A DNA stretch of 64,000 nucleotides from Lineus longissimus (lineage: Eukaryota > Nemertea > Pilidiophora > Heteronemertea > Lineidae), in contig NC_088316.1 of the NCBI RefSeq assembly GCF_910592395.1, positions 5,268,001 through 5,332,000 on the forward strand. Direction: 5' to 3'. Position 1 is the stretch's first letter. Each line of letters starts with the position of its first letter. The notes beneath the pieces are model-generated. The model ran no database searches and had not been told where the DNA came from. It saw nothing but the letters and a program-made list of their open reading frames with translations. The translations under genes were made by a program, and so were the position numbers. Of this stretch, positions 45,906 through 55,788 are shown piece by piece.

Positions 45906-48900
45906 ATGATATCTGTTGAACAATACCGTTCAGCTGTGGGCTGTTTCTATAGTAGAGCAACATCCAGCAAACATAAGGACATTGGTCAGTGTGGATGCAC
46001 CAAAATCTTCATACCACACAGAGATAACTCGAAAGGCTACAGTCTGTCTGAACTGTATAGCTACAACATTAGGTTTGACGAAATTACCAAGAAAAACAAT
46101 GACCAGGTAGAAAATGTAAGAGCGGCTGCCCATTACTCCTCATTACAAAGCACTTGTGAATACTATTTTTCATGCTGCCTGCTGGAACATCTACTTTTAT
46201 GTCGTTCATATAACTTCGATAAATTGAAATTAAGTGGTGATGTAGAAAGTAATCCTGGACCAATGGATAATCCACAAATAAGTCGAGTTGTCCAAGGCCA
46301 TTTCCACCAAGGAGATCACCACTTCTTCTCTACCGACTCAGTTGGTAAGCAATGTGTTGCAAATGCAGTGACCGCACTGATGTATTCACTTGTCATTTCA
46401 CCTTTGCATTGGGCATCAAATGATTTGAATGACATCTTGATGAATGGCGACATGTTGTATAGGAGTTTCAACAGTATTAGTTACCTTGCAGTTGACGAAT
46501 TGCCTCCATTAATCAAATGTTTCAATGAACATTTCAAATTGAAACGGCTTGGCTCGACAGTAAATGTGATTTTACATGAAACAACAGTGGAATTGCCAAA
46601 CTTGTCCCTTCAAACTGCTGTTGATCACATCACAACTTGCACTGGAGCAATCTTGATTATTGGATACGATGCATTTGCAGTGATGTTTCATGAAAATGCT
46701 TATTATCTCTTTGACTCTCATAGCAGAGACAAGCATGGTAACCAAGTTCCTGATGGAACATCAGTATTGTTAAGCTTTGGTGATGACTCTCAACTTCAGT
46801 GTTATATAAACAAATACGCCAATGATTTGCATCAACTTATTTTTGAAGTGACTTTCTTCAAAGTTAGTATCCTCACACCAAAAGCCTTTCGATTAGCACT
46901 GAATAGACAACATGATCCACTCCATTTAAGCTTACCGGTACGCACCAGAAATATCACTGAACCTTCATCAACCACTGTTCCAAAAAAGATTAGAAAAAAA
47001 GATGAAAAAATTAACCATTCTGATGATAAGAAAATAACCCAACCAAATATTTTGAAGACACCTGCACATACAGCAATTTCAGAAAATGAATGCATGTCTG
47101 AGACAATAGTCTATCCGAATGACAGCACGACTCCCTCCATAAATGCTTCGCATAGTGCCACTTCAACCAAAGAAAGATTATCATCAAATTGTCAGAAACC
47201 ACTGTTAGATCATCTTGCGACATATTTCATGGATCAGAACGAAAAACATGAAAGGAAGAAAGCGAAAATGAGGGCCTACATACGTCAGAAACGTACTAAT
47301 CCAGATTATAAAGCCAAGGAAGTCAAAAGTAAGCAACTGGTTCGTGCTGATCCAGATTATAAAGCCAAGGAGGTCAAAAGTAAGCAACAAGTTCGTGCTG
47401 ATCCAGATTATAAAGCCAAAGAGGTCAAAAGTAAGCGACGAGATCGTGCCGACCCAGACTATCGAATTAGGGAAAATGAAAGAGGAACATCAAGCAAACA
47501 GAAACTGCGAGCTGATCCAAACTATAAAGCCAAGGAGGTCAAAAGTAAGCGACGAGATCGTGCTGATCCAGATTATAAAGCCAAGGAGGTCAAAAATAAG
47601 CAGCGGGTTCGTGCTGATCCAGACTATAAAATTAGGGAAAATAAAAGAGGAACACCAAGCAAACGGAAACTGCGCACTGATCCAGATTATAAAATCAAAG
47701 AATTAAAAAGTAAGCAACATGTTCGGCAAAATCATGAAGTAAAAGTCAAAGAACGAAGAAACAAACAAAAAAGTCGTAGCGATCCAAGAATATATTCCAT
47801 TGAACAAAATAATGATTTATCGAGAAAAAAGAAATACAGATGTGCTGAGGAATTCCAAGAAATTGAAAGAGAAAGAAAACGATTTAAGCGGTCAAGTGAT
47901 CGAGAATATAGGCACCAAGAAATGCTATCCAATAGAATGCAGAAAAAGATATCTAGAGCAAACGCCAATTACCAGTCTGTAGAAAAAACATTACGACAAA
48001 AAAATGAGTATGGTTCCAACCTTGACAAATGCATAGACAAATTTCATCAAAAAATTAAAATTGGTCCCCTTTATGTTTGCACGTGTTGTCATCAAACGTG
48101 GTTTAAAGATTCTGTCATTGATATCAAAAGAGCTAGTGTATCAACGGCACAACAAGATTTGTTGGCACAATGTAAGACTGAATATATATCTGTTGACAAC
48201 AAAGAATGGATCTGCCGAACTTGCCGAGATTCCGTCAGTAAAGGGAAAATCCCAAAATTGTCAATTGCAAACAATGTTGGCTTCAAAGTAAAAGACAAAC
48301 CACAAGAACTGGAATTGTACCAGTTGGAAGAAAGACTTATATCATTACGCATTCCGTTCATGCAAATGAGAGAACTTCCAGTTGGTGGTCAGAAGATGGT
48401 GAGAGGCAATGTGGTCAATGTCCCAGTAGATGTGTCAAAAACAGTTAGGTCTCTACCTAGAAATTTATCCGATATGGAAACCGTGCCAGTAAAACTCAAA
48501 AGGCGAATGCAATACAAAACCAATGAATTTATTGAAAATATCAGACCTACTAAAGTACTTAACGCTCTGAAGTGGTTAAAAGACAATGGTCCTCTTTACA
48601 AAGATATCACTATCAATGACCACAACACTTGGAAGGAATCTTTACACCAGCAACACTCTGGAGCCATGTCAGAATTTGTTGACACAGCAGGATCAGAGCC
48701 TCGCCCAAGCACTTCACAGTTATTGAAACAGGATGAAGATGGTATTGTCAATTTTGAGATGATCACGGAAAACGGCAAAGATATATTTTTTAGTGCTGAC
48801 CCAACAGCTTCTTCACCTGTGCCAAGCACGTCCCAACTGAAAAGAAACCGTCAAAATAGTACACCTCATTTTGACATTCACATTGCCTCAAATACAGAGG

Positions 48901-51900
48901 ATAAAACTAATGATAATGACACCGATGATGATAGCGATCATTTCAGTGAAGTCGACGAAACAGAAAAAACATCTGGCAACATGGACACAATGCTCGATGC
49001 TCCGGAAGTTGCTGAACCTCAGGAATTCATATTTGCCCCTGGAGAAGGCCAAAGACCACTAAGCATATTTCAAGATAGTAATGCAGAATACCTTTCATTC
49101 CCAACAATATTTTGTGGAAATGGTAGATCTGAAAATGACATACCAGTGCACTATAGTGATATCAGCAAATATGAATTGAGATCCGTAGATCGCCGAGTTT
49201 CCCAGAATATTCCTAATCTTTTCTTTAAATTGAAGAAAATACAAATCAAACAAATATCTGATAAAGTGAAGTTAGCTGTACGGCGTTGCAAAAGCAAAGG
49301 AAAAGCTTACACAGCCGAAGATGTGTTAAACAGCAATGTTCGAGATAATATTGTTCGCTTGGATGAGGGCTATTATATATTCAGAACCATACGGAATTCC
49401 CCACCCTACCTCGAAAACAAGAAAAAAGAAGTTTTTGCTATGATACGACAACTCGGAATACCAACTCTGTTCATGTCTTTGTCAGCTGCTGATACAAGAT
49501 GGTCACCACTCCTTAAGACACTCGGCTTGTTGATTGACAAAGTAGAATATACTGATGAACAAATAGAGCAGTTTAACTGGCAAACAAGAAGCCGACTGCT
49601 TAGTGCTGATCCTGTAACCTGTGCTAGATATTTCGATCATAGATTTCAGCAATTCATGAAAATTGTTTTGAAAGGACCACATTACCCACTGGGCGGTGAA
49701 ATTAATGATAGCTTTTATAGGGTGGAATTTCAGAATAGAGGTAGTCCACATGTACATATTGCTCTATGGATAGAAGGTGCACCAAAGTATGGCTCAGCCT
49801 CTGAAGAAGAAGTTGTGAACTACATTGATTCTGTAATTAGCGTATCAGCAAATGTCAGTGAATCTGATAAACCATTCCTTGCATTGCAATATCACAAACA
49901 TTCAAAGACATGCAGAAAAGGTAAGCATCCAGTGTGCAGATTTGGATATCCAATGCCACCAATGAGAAGGACAAGAATTCTGGAACAACTTGATCCAGAT
50001 ATCGATGAAGAACTTCTGAAAAAATACAAGGCAAATTTCACCAGAATTAATGAGACTTTGAATGAAATGGGTGACGGAAAAGATGTCGTCCTCACGTTTG
50101 ATGAATTTCTTGCACAGTTAGACATGTCAGAAGATGAGTACATCAAAAGCATTCGGTCATCCCTAAAATGTCCAAAAGTATTCCTAAAAAGAGAACCTTC
50201 AGAAATCCGTATTAATCCATACATGAAGCACTTACTTGGTGCCTGGCAAGCTAACCATGACATTCAATTCATTCTTGATGGATATGCTGTGGCAGTCTAC
50301 ATCATTGCATACACCTGCAAATCCCAGAAAGGAATGAGTGCTCTTCTTGACACCGCATCCAAAGAAGCAAAGGCAGACAAGATGGAACTCCGACAAGCTG
50401 TTCGCCACATGGGAAACAAATTTCTCAATTCTGTTGAAACGGGAGCACAAGAGGCAGCATATCTTGTACTACAAATGCCAATGACGCGCTGTTCACGAGA
50501 TGTGGTCTTCATAAATACCAATACCCCTGAGGAACGGCCATTTATATTAAAAGACCGAGACAAATTAGAGAAATTGTCACCACAATCAACTGATGTACAG
50601 ACTCTTGGAAACATCGGCCTCTATGCTAAAAGACCATTTTGTCTTCGAAAATATTGCCTTGCTGATTATGTGGCATGCTTCACCATTACATATCCAAAAA
50701 CTGAACATGATGATGATCTCTTTCAAGACAATGTAGATGATTACCCTTCTGATGATTCCAGTGAGCTTGATGACCAAATGACTTCAAAACATGTTCACAA
50801 CATAGATGAGGACCATGATTTTAACGTAGAAAAATCCTACGTCACAAAGAGTGGCATGAAGATAACGAAGAGAAATAAACCTAAGGTCATCAGATATGTC
50901 AAATTCAATAAAGACAACGATTCTGAAGCTTATTATAGGGAGAGAATATTACTGTTTCACCCTTGGATGACATCTGAAAAAAACTTGCTGGGGGATTTTG
51001 AAACCTATGAACAGCATTACAACTACCTGAAAACAACTACACCTATTGAAGCCAAACGAAGACAGTATGAACAGAACATTGACGAGTTACAAGAGGCTAT
51101 TGCCCAAGCAGAAGAAGGCGATATCATTGAGCAAGATGAAATTGATCACACTATCCAAAGTAGCGAATGCTTATTCTTTGACCCTGAGCGTGCAAATAAT
51201 CAGAAGACTTATGACATTGGCCAAGACATTGGTATTTCTGTTCGTCCACCTGGTCAAGAAGTTGAATTGATTGGTAAAAGATTGCCAGATGATCAGTACA
51301 AAGATTTGCTTCGAACTTTGAACCATAAACAAAGAGAGTTCTTCACACATATCGTACAAAGATTGAAGACCAGTGATGATCAACTGTGTACTTTCCTAAC
51401 AGGCGGGGCAGGAGTTGGCAAATCGCAAGTTGTTAAAGCCCTATATCAATTCATGCTAAGACACTTATGTTCCGAAGAAGGTCAGAATCCAGAGGATCTA
51501 CGAATACAAATAATAGCCCCCAGTGGATATGCAGCATATGTTGTCGAAGGCTCTACAATACACTCAGCATTTAGTATACCATTCAAAAAGAATTTCAAAG
51601 CTGACTACATACCCCTGGTACAAGAAAAACGAAATACACTACGAGCTAAATATAGGCACTTAAAAGTCCTTATCATCGACGAGATATCTATGGTTGGCTG
51701 TGGTATGTTCTCCTTCATTCACCAGAGACTAACGGACATTTTAGACAACAAGAACCTATTTGGAGGAATACATGTCCTTGCCATTGGTGATATGTATCAA
51801 CTGCAACCATGTTTTGACAGTTATGTGTTTGAAGATTCAAATGCAACGAATGCCTACTTGGCAGGTAATTTTTGGCAAGAATACTTCTTTGTGTACGAAC

Positions 51901-54344
51901 TTGATCAAATAATGAGGCAACAAGGTGACATGACATTCGCCAACATCCTAAATAGATTAAGAACAGGAAAACAAACCCAAGATGACTTGACTCAATTAAA
52001 AAGTCGTATGATTACCCAAAATGATCCAAATTATCCTGAAGATGTACCTCACATATTCTTGCTTAATAGATTAGTCGATGCTCATAACAACAAACTTTTC
52101 GATAAAGCAACTATGACAAAAGTAACAATTGATGCTCATGATGTTCTCATAACAAATGTTTCGGAAAAACAAAAACAAAAGATATATGACAGCCTAAAAA
52201 CAATAGACACGTACAAAGCCTCTGCAAACCTCCAAAGGACACTCAACATTGCTGTTTCCCTCACATATTCAACAACAATTAACTCCGATATAGAAGACGG
52301 CATAGTAAATGGCTCATCCTGCATTGTAAAATATATTGAATTTAAAGACATTGTTAAAAATCCGTCCATTATATGGGTTCAATTCGAAGAAACAAAGATT
52401 GGACAACAAAGAAGAGCAACCAATCGCTCCCTTTACTCAGACCACATCGACAAATCATGGACACCTATATTTGCTGTCAAACGTCAGTTCTTATGGGGAA
52501 AACATCATACCATTATGAGAAGTCAATTTCCCTTGAAACCCAGCAATGCAAGAACTGTCCACTCTGCACAAGGGGGCACATTCAAAAAGCTTGTGGTTAA
52601 CATGAACACTAACCAAGTACTGCAAACAACACCAACAAATTTAATGAAACATTCACATTATGTTGCTTTAAGTCGAGTCCGATCCATCGATGATCTGTAC
52701 ATCCTTGACCTCAATGAAAGTGCCATTTCGCAATCAGCCAAAGTGATCAAGTACATGAGATTAATGAAGCAGAAAAACAAACTCTCCTTGTGCTACACAC
52801 CTGTCTACCAGGGAAAAGAACTTGCCATTGTCTTCAATGATGCTACATCAGTGTATGATCATTTTGATGAGATTAAAAAAAATCAAACCATCACAACAGC
52901 GTCCGTCATTGCACTTGCAAATTCTCGGTTGAAACAATCTGATCACACTGAAACATATGCCTTACCAAATTTCAGACTTGTACGTAATGATCACCAACCG
53001 ACAGACAATATCATGAGACCAATGCATGGACTGATGCTATACATAAAAAAAGACATTACTGTCTTGGAAACAACAACCGATCGAACAGACACTTTTGAAA
53101 CAATCCTCCTGCACTTACAGCCTCCGCAATCTATCTCGTGTAAACAATACTATGTCCTTTTCATAAACGTGTATCCAAATTCCACTTGGTCAAAACTAAT
53201 CAATAATTTCCATACTTGCCTTTTGCCCTACCAACAATTAGAGAGATTCTTCATCATTGGAAATTTCAATAACATTGACAAGCCAGTACCAGCTAATGAT
53301 CCAGATTCAGCGAAAGCAAACAAGATAATGGTCAACATGTACCAGAACGACTTGGAAACCATCATGATGCAGAGATATCAATTTGAACAATATATTGGAG
53401 AACCAACCACAAAAGGTCTGCCAAAACATTCCAAAAGGGATGAACATCTGTTTACACAATCAGATAATGGTATGTTCACCGCCTATCAATCAAATGAAGA
53501 AACAAGCACGAAAAAAAAGAAAAAAGTTTACAAGTGTCCACATGCAGAATTAGATTTAGTGTTCACCAATCAATTGAATACCCAGTACATCCACTCACTG
53601 CACATAGCTGACCAGAGTTGGTCAAATCATCAAATAATACAAACTGCCCTGTCTTACCAGCCATCAAATCTACTGAAAATTGTCTACCACAATGCTAGAT
53701 CTGTCTACGCACACTTTAGTGATTTAAAACCGGATCCAAACATAACCGCTGCATCTATTGTTGCATTAGCAGAAACACGTTTAAAACGATCTGATACCGA
53801 CAAGAACTATTCTATCACTGATTTCCAGCTTGTGCGCAATGACCAAAATACTGCCAACCCTGTGCAAAGACCACCTCATGGTCTAATGATTTATGTGAAA
53901 AATGATATAAGAATAATGGAGAAACGATTTATTACCACCAGTAACTTCGAATCTATATCTCTTTGCATCCATCCAAAAGACTCCAACACAGTCATTCATG
54001 TCATTGCAATCTACACAGCACCAACTTGCACATTTCAAAACCTGGTCTATAGACTACAAGAGTGCCTCTCAACATATGAACCAACTGAAAGGTACCTCAT
54101 CATGGGCGATTTCAACATGAAGTCAATAGCTAATACTGAAAACTACAATGCTAAATTAGAAACCTATATGTTGCAAGGATTTGATTTCACACAGCACATG
54201 ACAAAAAACACCACAGATTTTGACTCAACGTTAGACCTAGTCTTCACCAACACTGCTTTATCACATGATATTGAACTTGTCGATGTCATTGACAATTATT
54301 GGTCTGATCATAAACTAATATATACCACCCTGTCCTATTACTAG
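45906..54344 (+). CDS. Helentron replicase: 2A leader, C76-like protease, HUH Rep, PIF1 helicase, two EEP endonucleases
   Basis: 2812 codons, single frame; ATG with A at -3, in-frame stop 5 codons upstream. Residues 1-110: unrecognised. 111-119: GDVESNPGP, a 2A-type motif. About 130-330: C76-like cysteine protease (SVGKQCVANAVTAL with C150; YYLFDSHSRD with D270/H272). 465-605: repeats of ADPDYKAKEVKSKQ. 720-870: DUF6570-like, CTCC and CRTC pairs. About 1180-1470: Helitron HUH Rep with SPHVHIALW (H1282, H1284) and YIIAYTCK (Y1465, Y1469). 1800-2270: PIF1-type helicase, Walker A GGAGVGKS (1833-1840), Walker B LIIDEIS, GDMYQLQP, TVHSAQGGTF and YVALSRV. 2300-2582 and 2587-2812: EEP domains; only the second keeps the catalytic set (N2596, E2623, D2735/N2737, D2777, D2801-H2802). 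Known role: rolling-circle transposition. Confidence 0.9.
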   Translation: MISVEQYRSAVGCFYSRATSSKHKDIGQCGCTKIFIPHRDNSKGYSLSELYSYNIRFDEITKKNNDQVENVRAAAHYSSLQSTCEYYFSCCLLEHLLLCRSYNFDKLKLSGDVESNPGPMDNPQISRVVQGHFHQGDHHFFSTDSVGKQCVANAVTALMYSLVISPLHWASNDLNDILMNGDMLYRSFNSISYLAVDELPPLIKCFNEHFKLKRLGSTVNVILHETTVELPNLSLQTAVDHITTCTGAILIIGYDAFAVMFHENAYYLFDSHSRDKHGNQVPDGTSVLLSFGDDSQLQCYINKYANDLHQLIFEVTFFKVSILTPKAFRLALNRQHDPLHLSLPVRTRNITEPSSTTVPKKIRKKDEKINHSDDKKITQPNILKTPAHTAISENECMSETIVYPNDSTTPSINASHSATSTKERLSSNCQKPLLDHLATYFMDQNEKHERKKAKMRAYIRQKRTNPDYKAKEVKSKQLVRADPDYKAKEVKSKQQVRADPDYKAKEVKSKRRDRADPDYRIRENERGTSSKQKLRADPNYKAKEVKSKRRDRADPDYKAKEVKNKQRVRADPDYKIRENKRGTPSKRKLRTDPDYKIKELKSKQHVRQNHEVKVKERRNKQKSRSDPRIYSIEQNNDLSRKKKYRCAEEFQEIERERKRFKRSSDREYRHQEMLSNRMQKKISRANANYQSVEKTLRQKNEYGSNLDKCIDKFHQKIKIGPLYVCTCCHQTWFKDSVIDIKRASVSTAQQDLLAQCKTEYISVDNKEWICRTCRDSVSKGKIPKLSIANNVGFKVKDKPQELELYQLEERLISLRIPFMQMRELPVGGQKMVRGNVVNVPVDVSKTVRSLPRNLSDMETVPVKLKRRMQYKTNEFIENIRPTKVLNALKWLKDNGPLYKDITINDHNTWKESLHQQHSGAMSEFVDTAGSEPRPSTSQLLKQDEDGIVNFEMITENGKDIFFSADPTASSPVPSTSQLKRNRQNSTPHFDIHIASNTEDKTNDNDTDDDSDHFSEVDETEKTSGNMDTMLDAPEVAEPQEFIFAPGEGQRPLSIFQDSNAEYLSFPTIFCGNGRSENDIPVHYSDISKYELRSVDRRVSQNIPNLFFKLKKIQIKQISDKVKLAVRRCKSKGKAYTAEDVLNSNVRDNIVRLDEGYYIFRTIRNSPPYLENKKKEVFAMIRQLGIPTLFMSLSAADTRWSPLLKTLGLLIDKVEYTDEQIEQFNWQTRSRLLSADPVTCARYFDHRFQQFMKIVLKGPHYPLGGEINDSFYRVEFQNRGSPHVHIALWIEGAPKYGSASEEEVVNYIDSVISVSANVSESDKPFLALQYHKHSKTCRKGKHPVCRFGYPMPPMRRTRILEQLDPDIDEELLKKYKANFTRINETLNEMGDGKDVVLTFDEFLAQLDMSEDEYIKSIRSSLKCPKVFLKREPSEIRINPYMKHLLGAWQANHDIQFILDGYAVAVYIIAYTCKSQKGMSALLDTASKEAKADKMELRQAVRHMGNKFLNSVETGAQEAAYLVLQMPMTRCSRDVVFINTNTPEERPFILKDRDKLEKLSPQSTDVQTLGNIGLYAKRPFCLRKYCLADYVACFTITYPKTEHDDDLFQDNVDDYPSDDSSELDDQMTSKHVHNIDEDHDFNVEKSYVTKSGMKITKRNKPKVIRYVKFNKDNDSEAYYRERILLFHPWMTSEKNLLGDFETYEQHYNYLKTTTPIEAKRRQYEQNIDELQEAIAQAEEGDIIEQDEIDHTIQSSECLFFDPERANNQKTYDIGQDIGISVRPPGQEVELIGKRLPDDQYKDLLRTLNHKQREFFTHIVQRLKTSDDQLCTFLTGGAGVGKSQVVKALYQFMLRHLCSEEGQNPEDLRIQIIAPSGYAAYVVEGSTIHSAFSIPFKKNFKADYIPLVQEKRNTLRAKYRHLKVLIIDEISMVGCGMFSFIHQRLTDILDNKNLFGGIHVLAIGDMYQLQPCFDSYVFEDSNATNAYLAGNFWQEYFFVYELDQIMRQQGDMTFANILNRLRTGKQTQDDLTQLKSRMITQNDPNYPEDVPHIFLLNRLVDAHNNKLFDKATMTKVTIDAHDVLITNVSEKQKQKIYDSLKTIDTYKASANLQRTLNIAVSLTYSTTINSDIEDGIVNGSSCIVKYIEFKDIVKNPSIIWVQFEETKIGQQRRATNRSLYSDHIDKSWTPIFAVKRQFLWGKHHTIMRSQFPLKPSNARTVHSAQGGTFKKLVVNMNTNQVLQTTPTNLMKHSHYVALSRVRSIDDLYILDLNESAISQSAKVIKYMRLMKQKNKLSLCYTPVYQGKELAIVFNDATSVYDHFDEIKKNQTITTASVIALANSRLKQSDHTETYALPNFRLVRNDHQPTDNIMRPMHGLMLYIKKDITVLETTTDRTDTFETILLHLQPPQSISCKQYYVLFINVYPNSTWSKLINNFHTCLLPYQQLERFFIIGNFNNIDKPVPANDPDSAKANKIMVNMYQNDLETIMMQRYQFEQYIGEPTTKGLPKHSKRDEHLFTQSDNGMFTAYQSNEETSTKKKKKVYKCPHAELDLVFTNQLNTQYIHSLHIADQSWSNHQIIQTALSYQPSNLLKIVYHNARSVYAHFSDLKPDPNITAASIVALAETRLKRSDTDKNYSITDFQLVRNDQNTANPVQRPPHGLMIYVKNDIRIMEKRFITTSNFESISLCIHPKDSNTVIHVIAIYTAPTCTFQNLVYRLQECLSTYEPTERYLIMGDFNMKSIANTENYNAKLETYMLQGFDFTQHMTKNTTDFDSTLDLVFTNTALSHDIELVDVIDNYWSDHKLIYTTLSYY
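46236..46262 (+). other. 2A-type ribosome-skipping motif
   Basis: Codons 111-119 encode GDVESNPGP in the context NFDKLKLSGDVESNPGP, matching the consensus D-[VI]-E-x-N-P-G-P. In known 2A peptides the last Gly-Pro bond is not formed and the ribosome continues, releasing two chains. Here the break would fall between G118 and P119, separating a 118-residue leader from the protease-to-endonuclease polyprotein. The next codon (120) is ATG. Confidence 0.85.
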
Positions 54345-54466
54345 CCATTCCATATATATGTATGAGTACGCCTACCAGGGTACCTATCACCTATTCACAT
54401 ATCGCACATAATTAACAGTACTAGATTGCTTTCTACGGTGAGCACAATGGCCCCTGGCCGTTTCAT
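54345..54466 (+). terminator. Helentron 3' end with terminal inverted repeat and hairpin
   Basis: Contains CTACGGTGAGC (54433-54443), pairing with the left terminus, and a GGCC-CCT-GGCC hairpin-forming motif about 7 bases from the end, in the place where Helitron-type elements carry a 3' hairpin that acts as the transposition stop signal. The sequence TTTCAT at the end is shared with both non-autonomous copies. Confidence 0.65.
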
Positions 54467-54470
54467 TTTT

Positions 54471-55788
54471 CTGTGACAGAATCTGCTTCACGTTTTTTGT
54501 GTGCTTCCCAGTTGGGACGCAACTCATCCTTGTCATCTCCAGTTGCCGTATTATATGCATTGCACACAGAACATTGATCTTTTTTGGGGACGTAGCATCG
54601 TAAGTTGAATTCGGCAACAGAGATCTTTCGGTAAAGACTCTCTTTCACAGAATTATTTGTGTTCTTTTCCTTGCAGTATTCCAGGTAGAGGCGGTACATT
54701 TGTCTAATGTTGAGTTCTGGTGAAAGATACTGGGCATTTGTGTCCTTTCGACAATAATGTGGCTCAATGCGCGGGAAACGATCAATGTGGTCCATCACGT
54801 GCTGTATCCTTTCCTCCGATATTTTGTTAGCTGTGGCCTTTCCAAGTCGTTTGTCCTTGGCCACGTAAGCACCCGACTCTCCCTTCCCTTTCAGAGCGTA
54901 CTCGACGACACTGTTGCTTATGGCAAGTGTCTTCAGAAAGAACATCTTGCAAATCCGATGCTTTTCATTATTGAAAGAGAAGTGATACAAGCATGATTTT
55001 CCTTTTGTTTTTTCGCAACGTTTTTGCGACTGCGGTGTCGTTCGACGGTTGACTCGTCGACCATAGAAACAATGAAGCTATTTTGCTGGTCTCTATTAGC
55101 AAGCTCATAGTACTCTTGGCATAAGACACCCCTCATTTCTTCAGTTACTTTTTCACGACATTTAAAACGACATCCATTTTGGGTACAACGGCAAGCCAAT
55201 GGTTTCTTTGCTGCAACAACCTTTCCTTTTCTTGTGGTGTACTCCGCTCCAGCACAACGATTACGATGTCGTACGTTCCGCTTCCACGATGATGGATCTC
55301 GTTGCCTTTTTCTCCCTCGAACAGGCGCGGCGGCATCAGGTGCAGCTGGATTGCCAGCCGGAGCTTGAGCGTCATCAGGATTGCCAGCAGGAGCTTGAAC
55401 GTCATCAGGATGGAGGGCAGGAGCTTGAACTGGATTAGCATCAACGTCCGGGCTGCTCCAGTGGCAGCTTCGACAGTAGGAATGACATCAGCGAATCTTC
55501 TGTTTCAGTTTCGTCCTGAAGAGAATCATCTGCAGGTTCATAATCTGGATCGCTGGGTTTGTTGGGTTCTTGAGTTTCATCATCTCTGCTTGTGCCATCA
55601 TGATTAGGATGGTGGCTTTGCAAGGAGTTATGAATCTCGACATACTTCGTGACAACAGCTTGGATCACGTCATCGTCATCTCTCTCTGGTTCGATTATCT
55701 CTGAATCAGACTCGTCATCAGATAATCTCTCCAATATGGTTGCAAGGACTGCATCAAGGCCAATGATTTTCTTGAAACTGTCGGCCAT
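54471..55788 (-). pseudogene. Transposase-like gene (SDxCGGQN/GHSY family), N-terminal half
   Basis: Start ATG at 55788 (MADSFKKIIGLDAV) follows acceptor GTCTTTCAG|G. The acidic region (SDDESDSEIIEPERDDDD) leads through 11-residue repeats (PDDVQAPAGN) and a basic block (RKRQRDPSSWKRNVRHRNR) to CRCTQNGCRFKCREKVTEEM. It continues with ICKMFFLKTLAISNSVVEYAL, YLSPELNIRQMYRLYLEYCK, FNLRCYVPKKDQCSVCNAY and ADSVTEK, ending at a TGA supplied by the Helentron terminus. Two single-base shifts occur, an extra base in the GGG run near 55452 and one missing from the T6 run near 55004-55009. The C-terminal half is at 40048-40983. The gene at 1-827 is a paralogue. Confidence 0.7.

Larger units (their letters stand above)
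40984..54466 (+). mobile_element. Autonomous Helentron (Helitron superfamily), ~13.5 kb
   Basis: The borders are defined three ways. First, an 11-bp inverted repeat, GCTCACCGTAG (40985-40995) and CTACGGTGAGC (54433-54443). Second, the 3' end AATGGCCCCTGGCCGTTTCAT matches the two non-autonomous copies. Third, the flanks join into one reading frame of the interrupted gene. Both ends sit in T-runs, as expected for insertion between T residues without target duplication. Contents: (CGTC)n, about three 300-bp tandem units (41071-41941), a tRNA-like segment near 42000, a long leader, a hairpin array (44600-44975), one 8.4-kb ORF and a 120-bp 3' end. The uninterrupted ORF indicates recent insertion. 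Confidence 0.8.
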
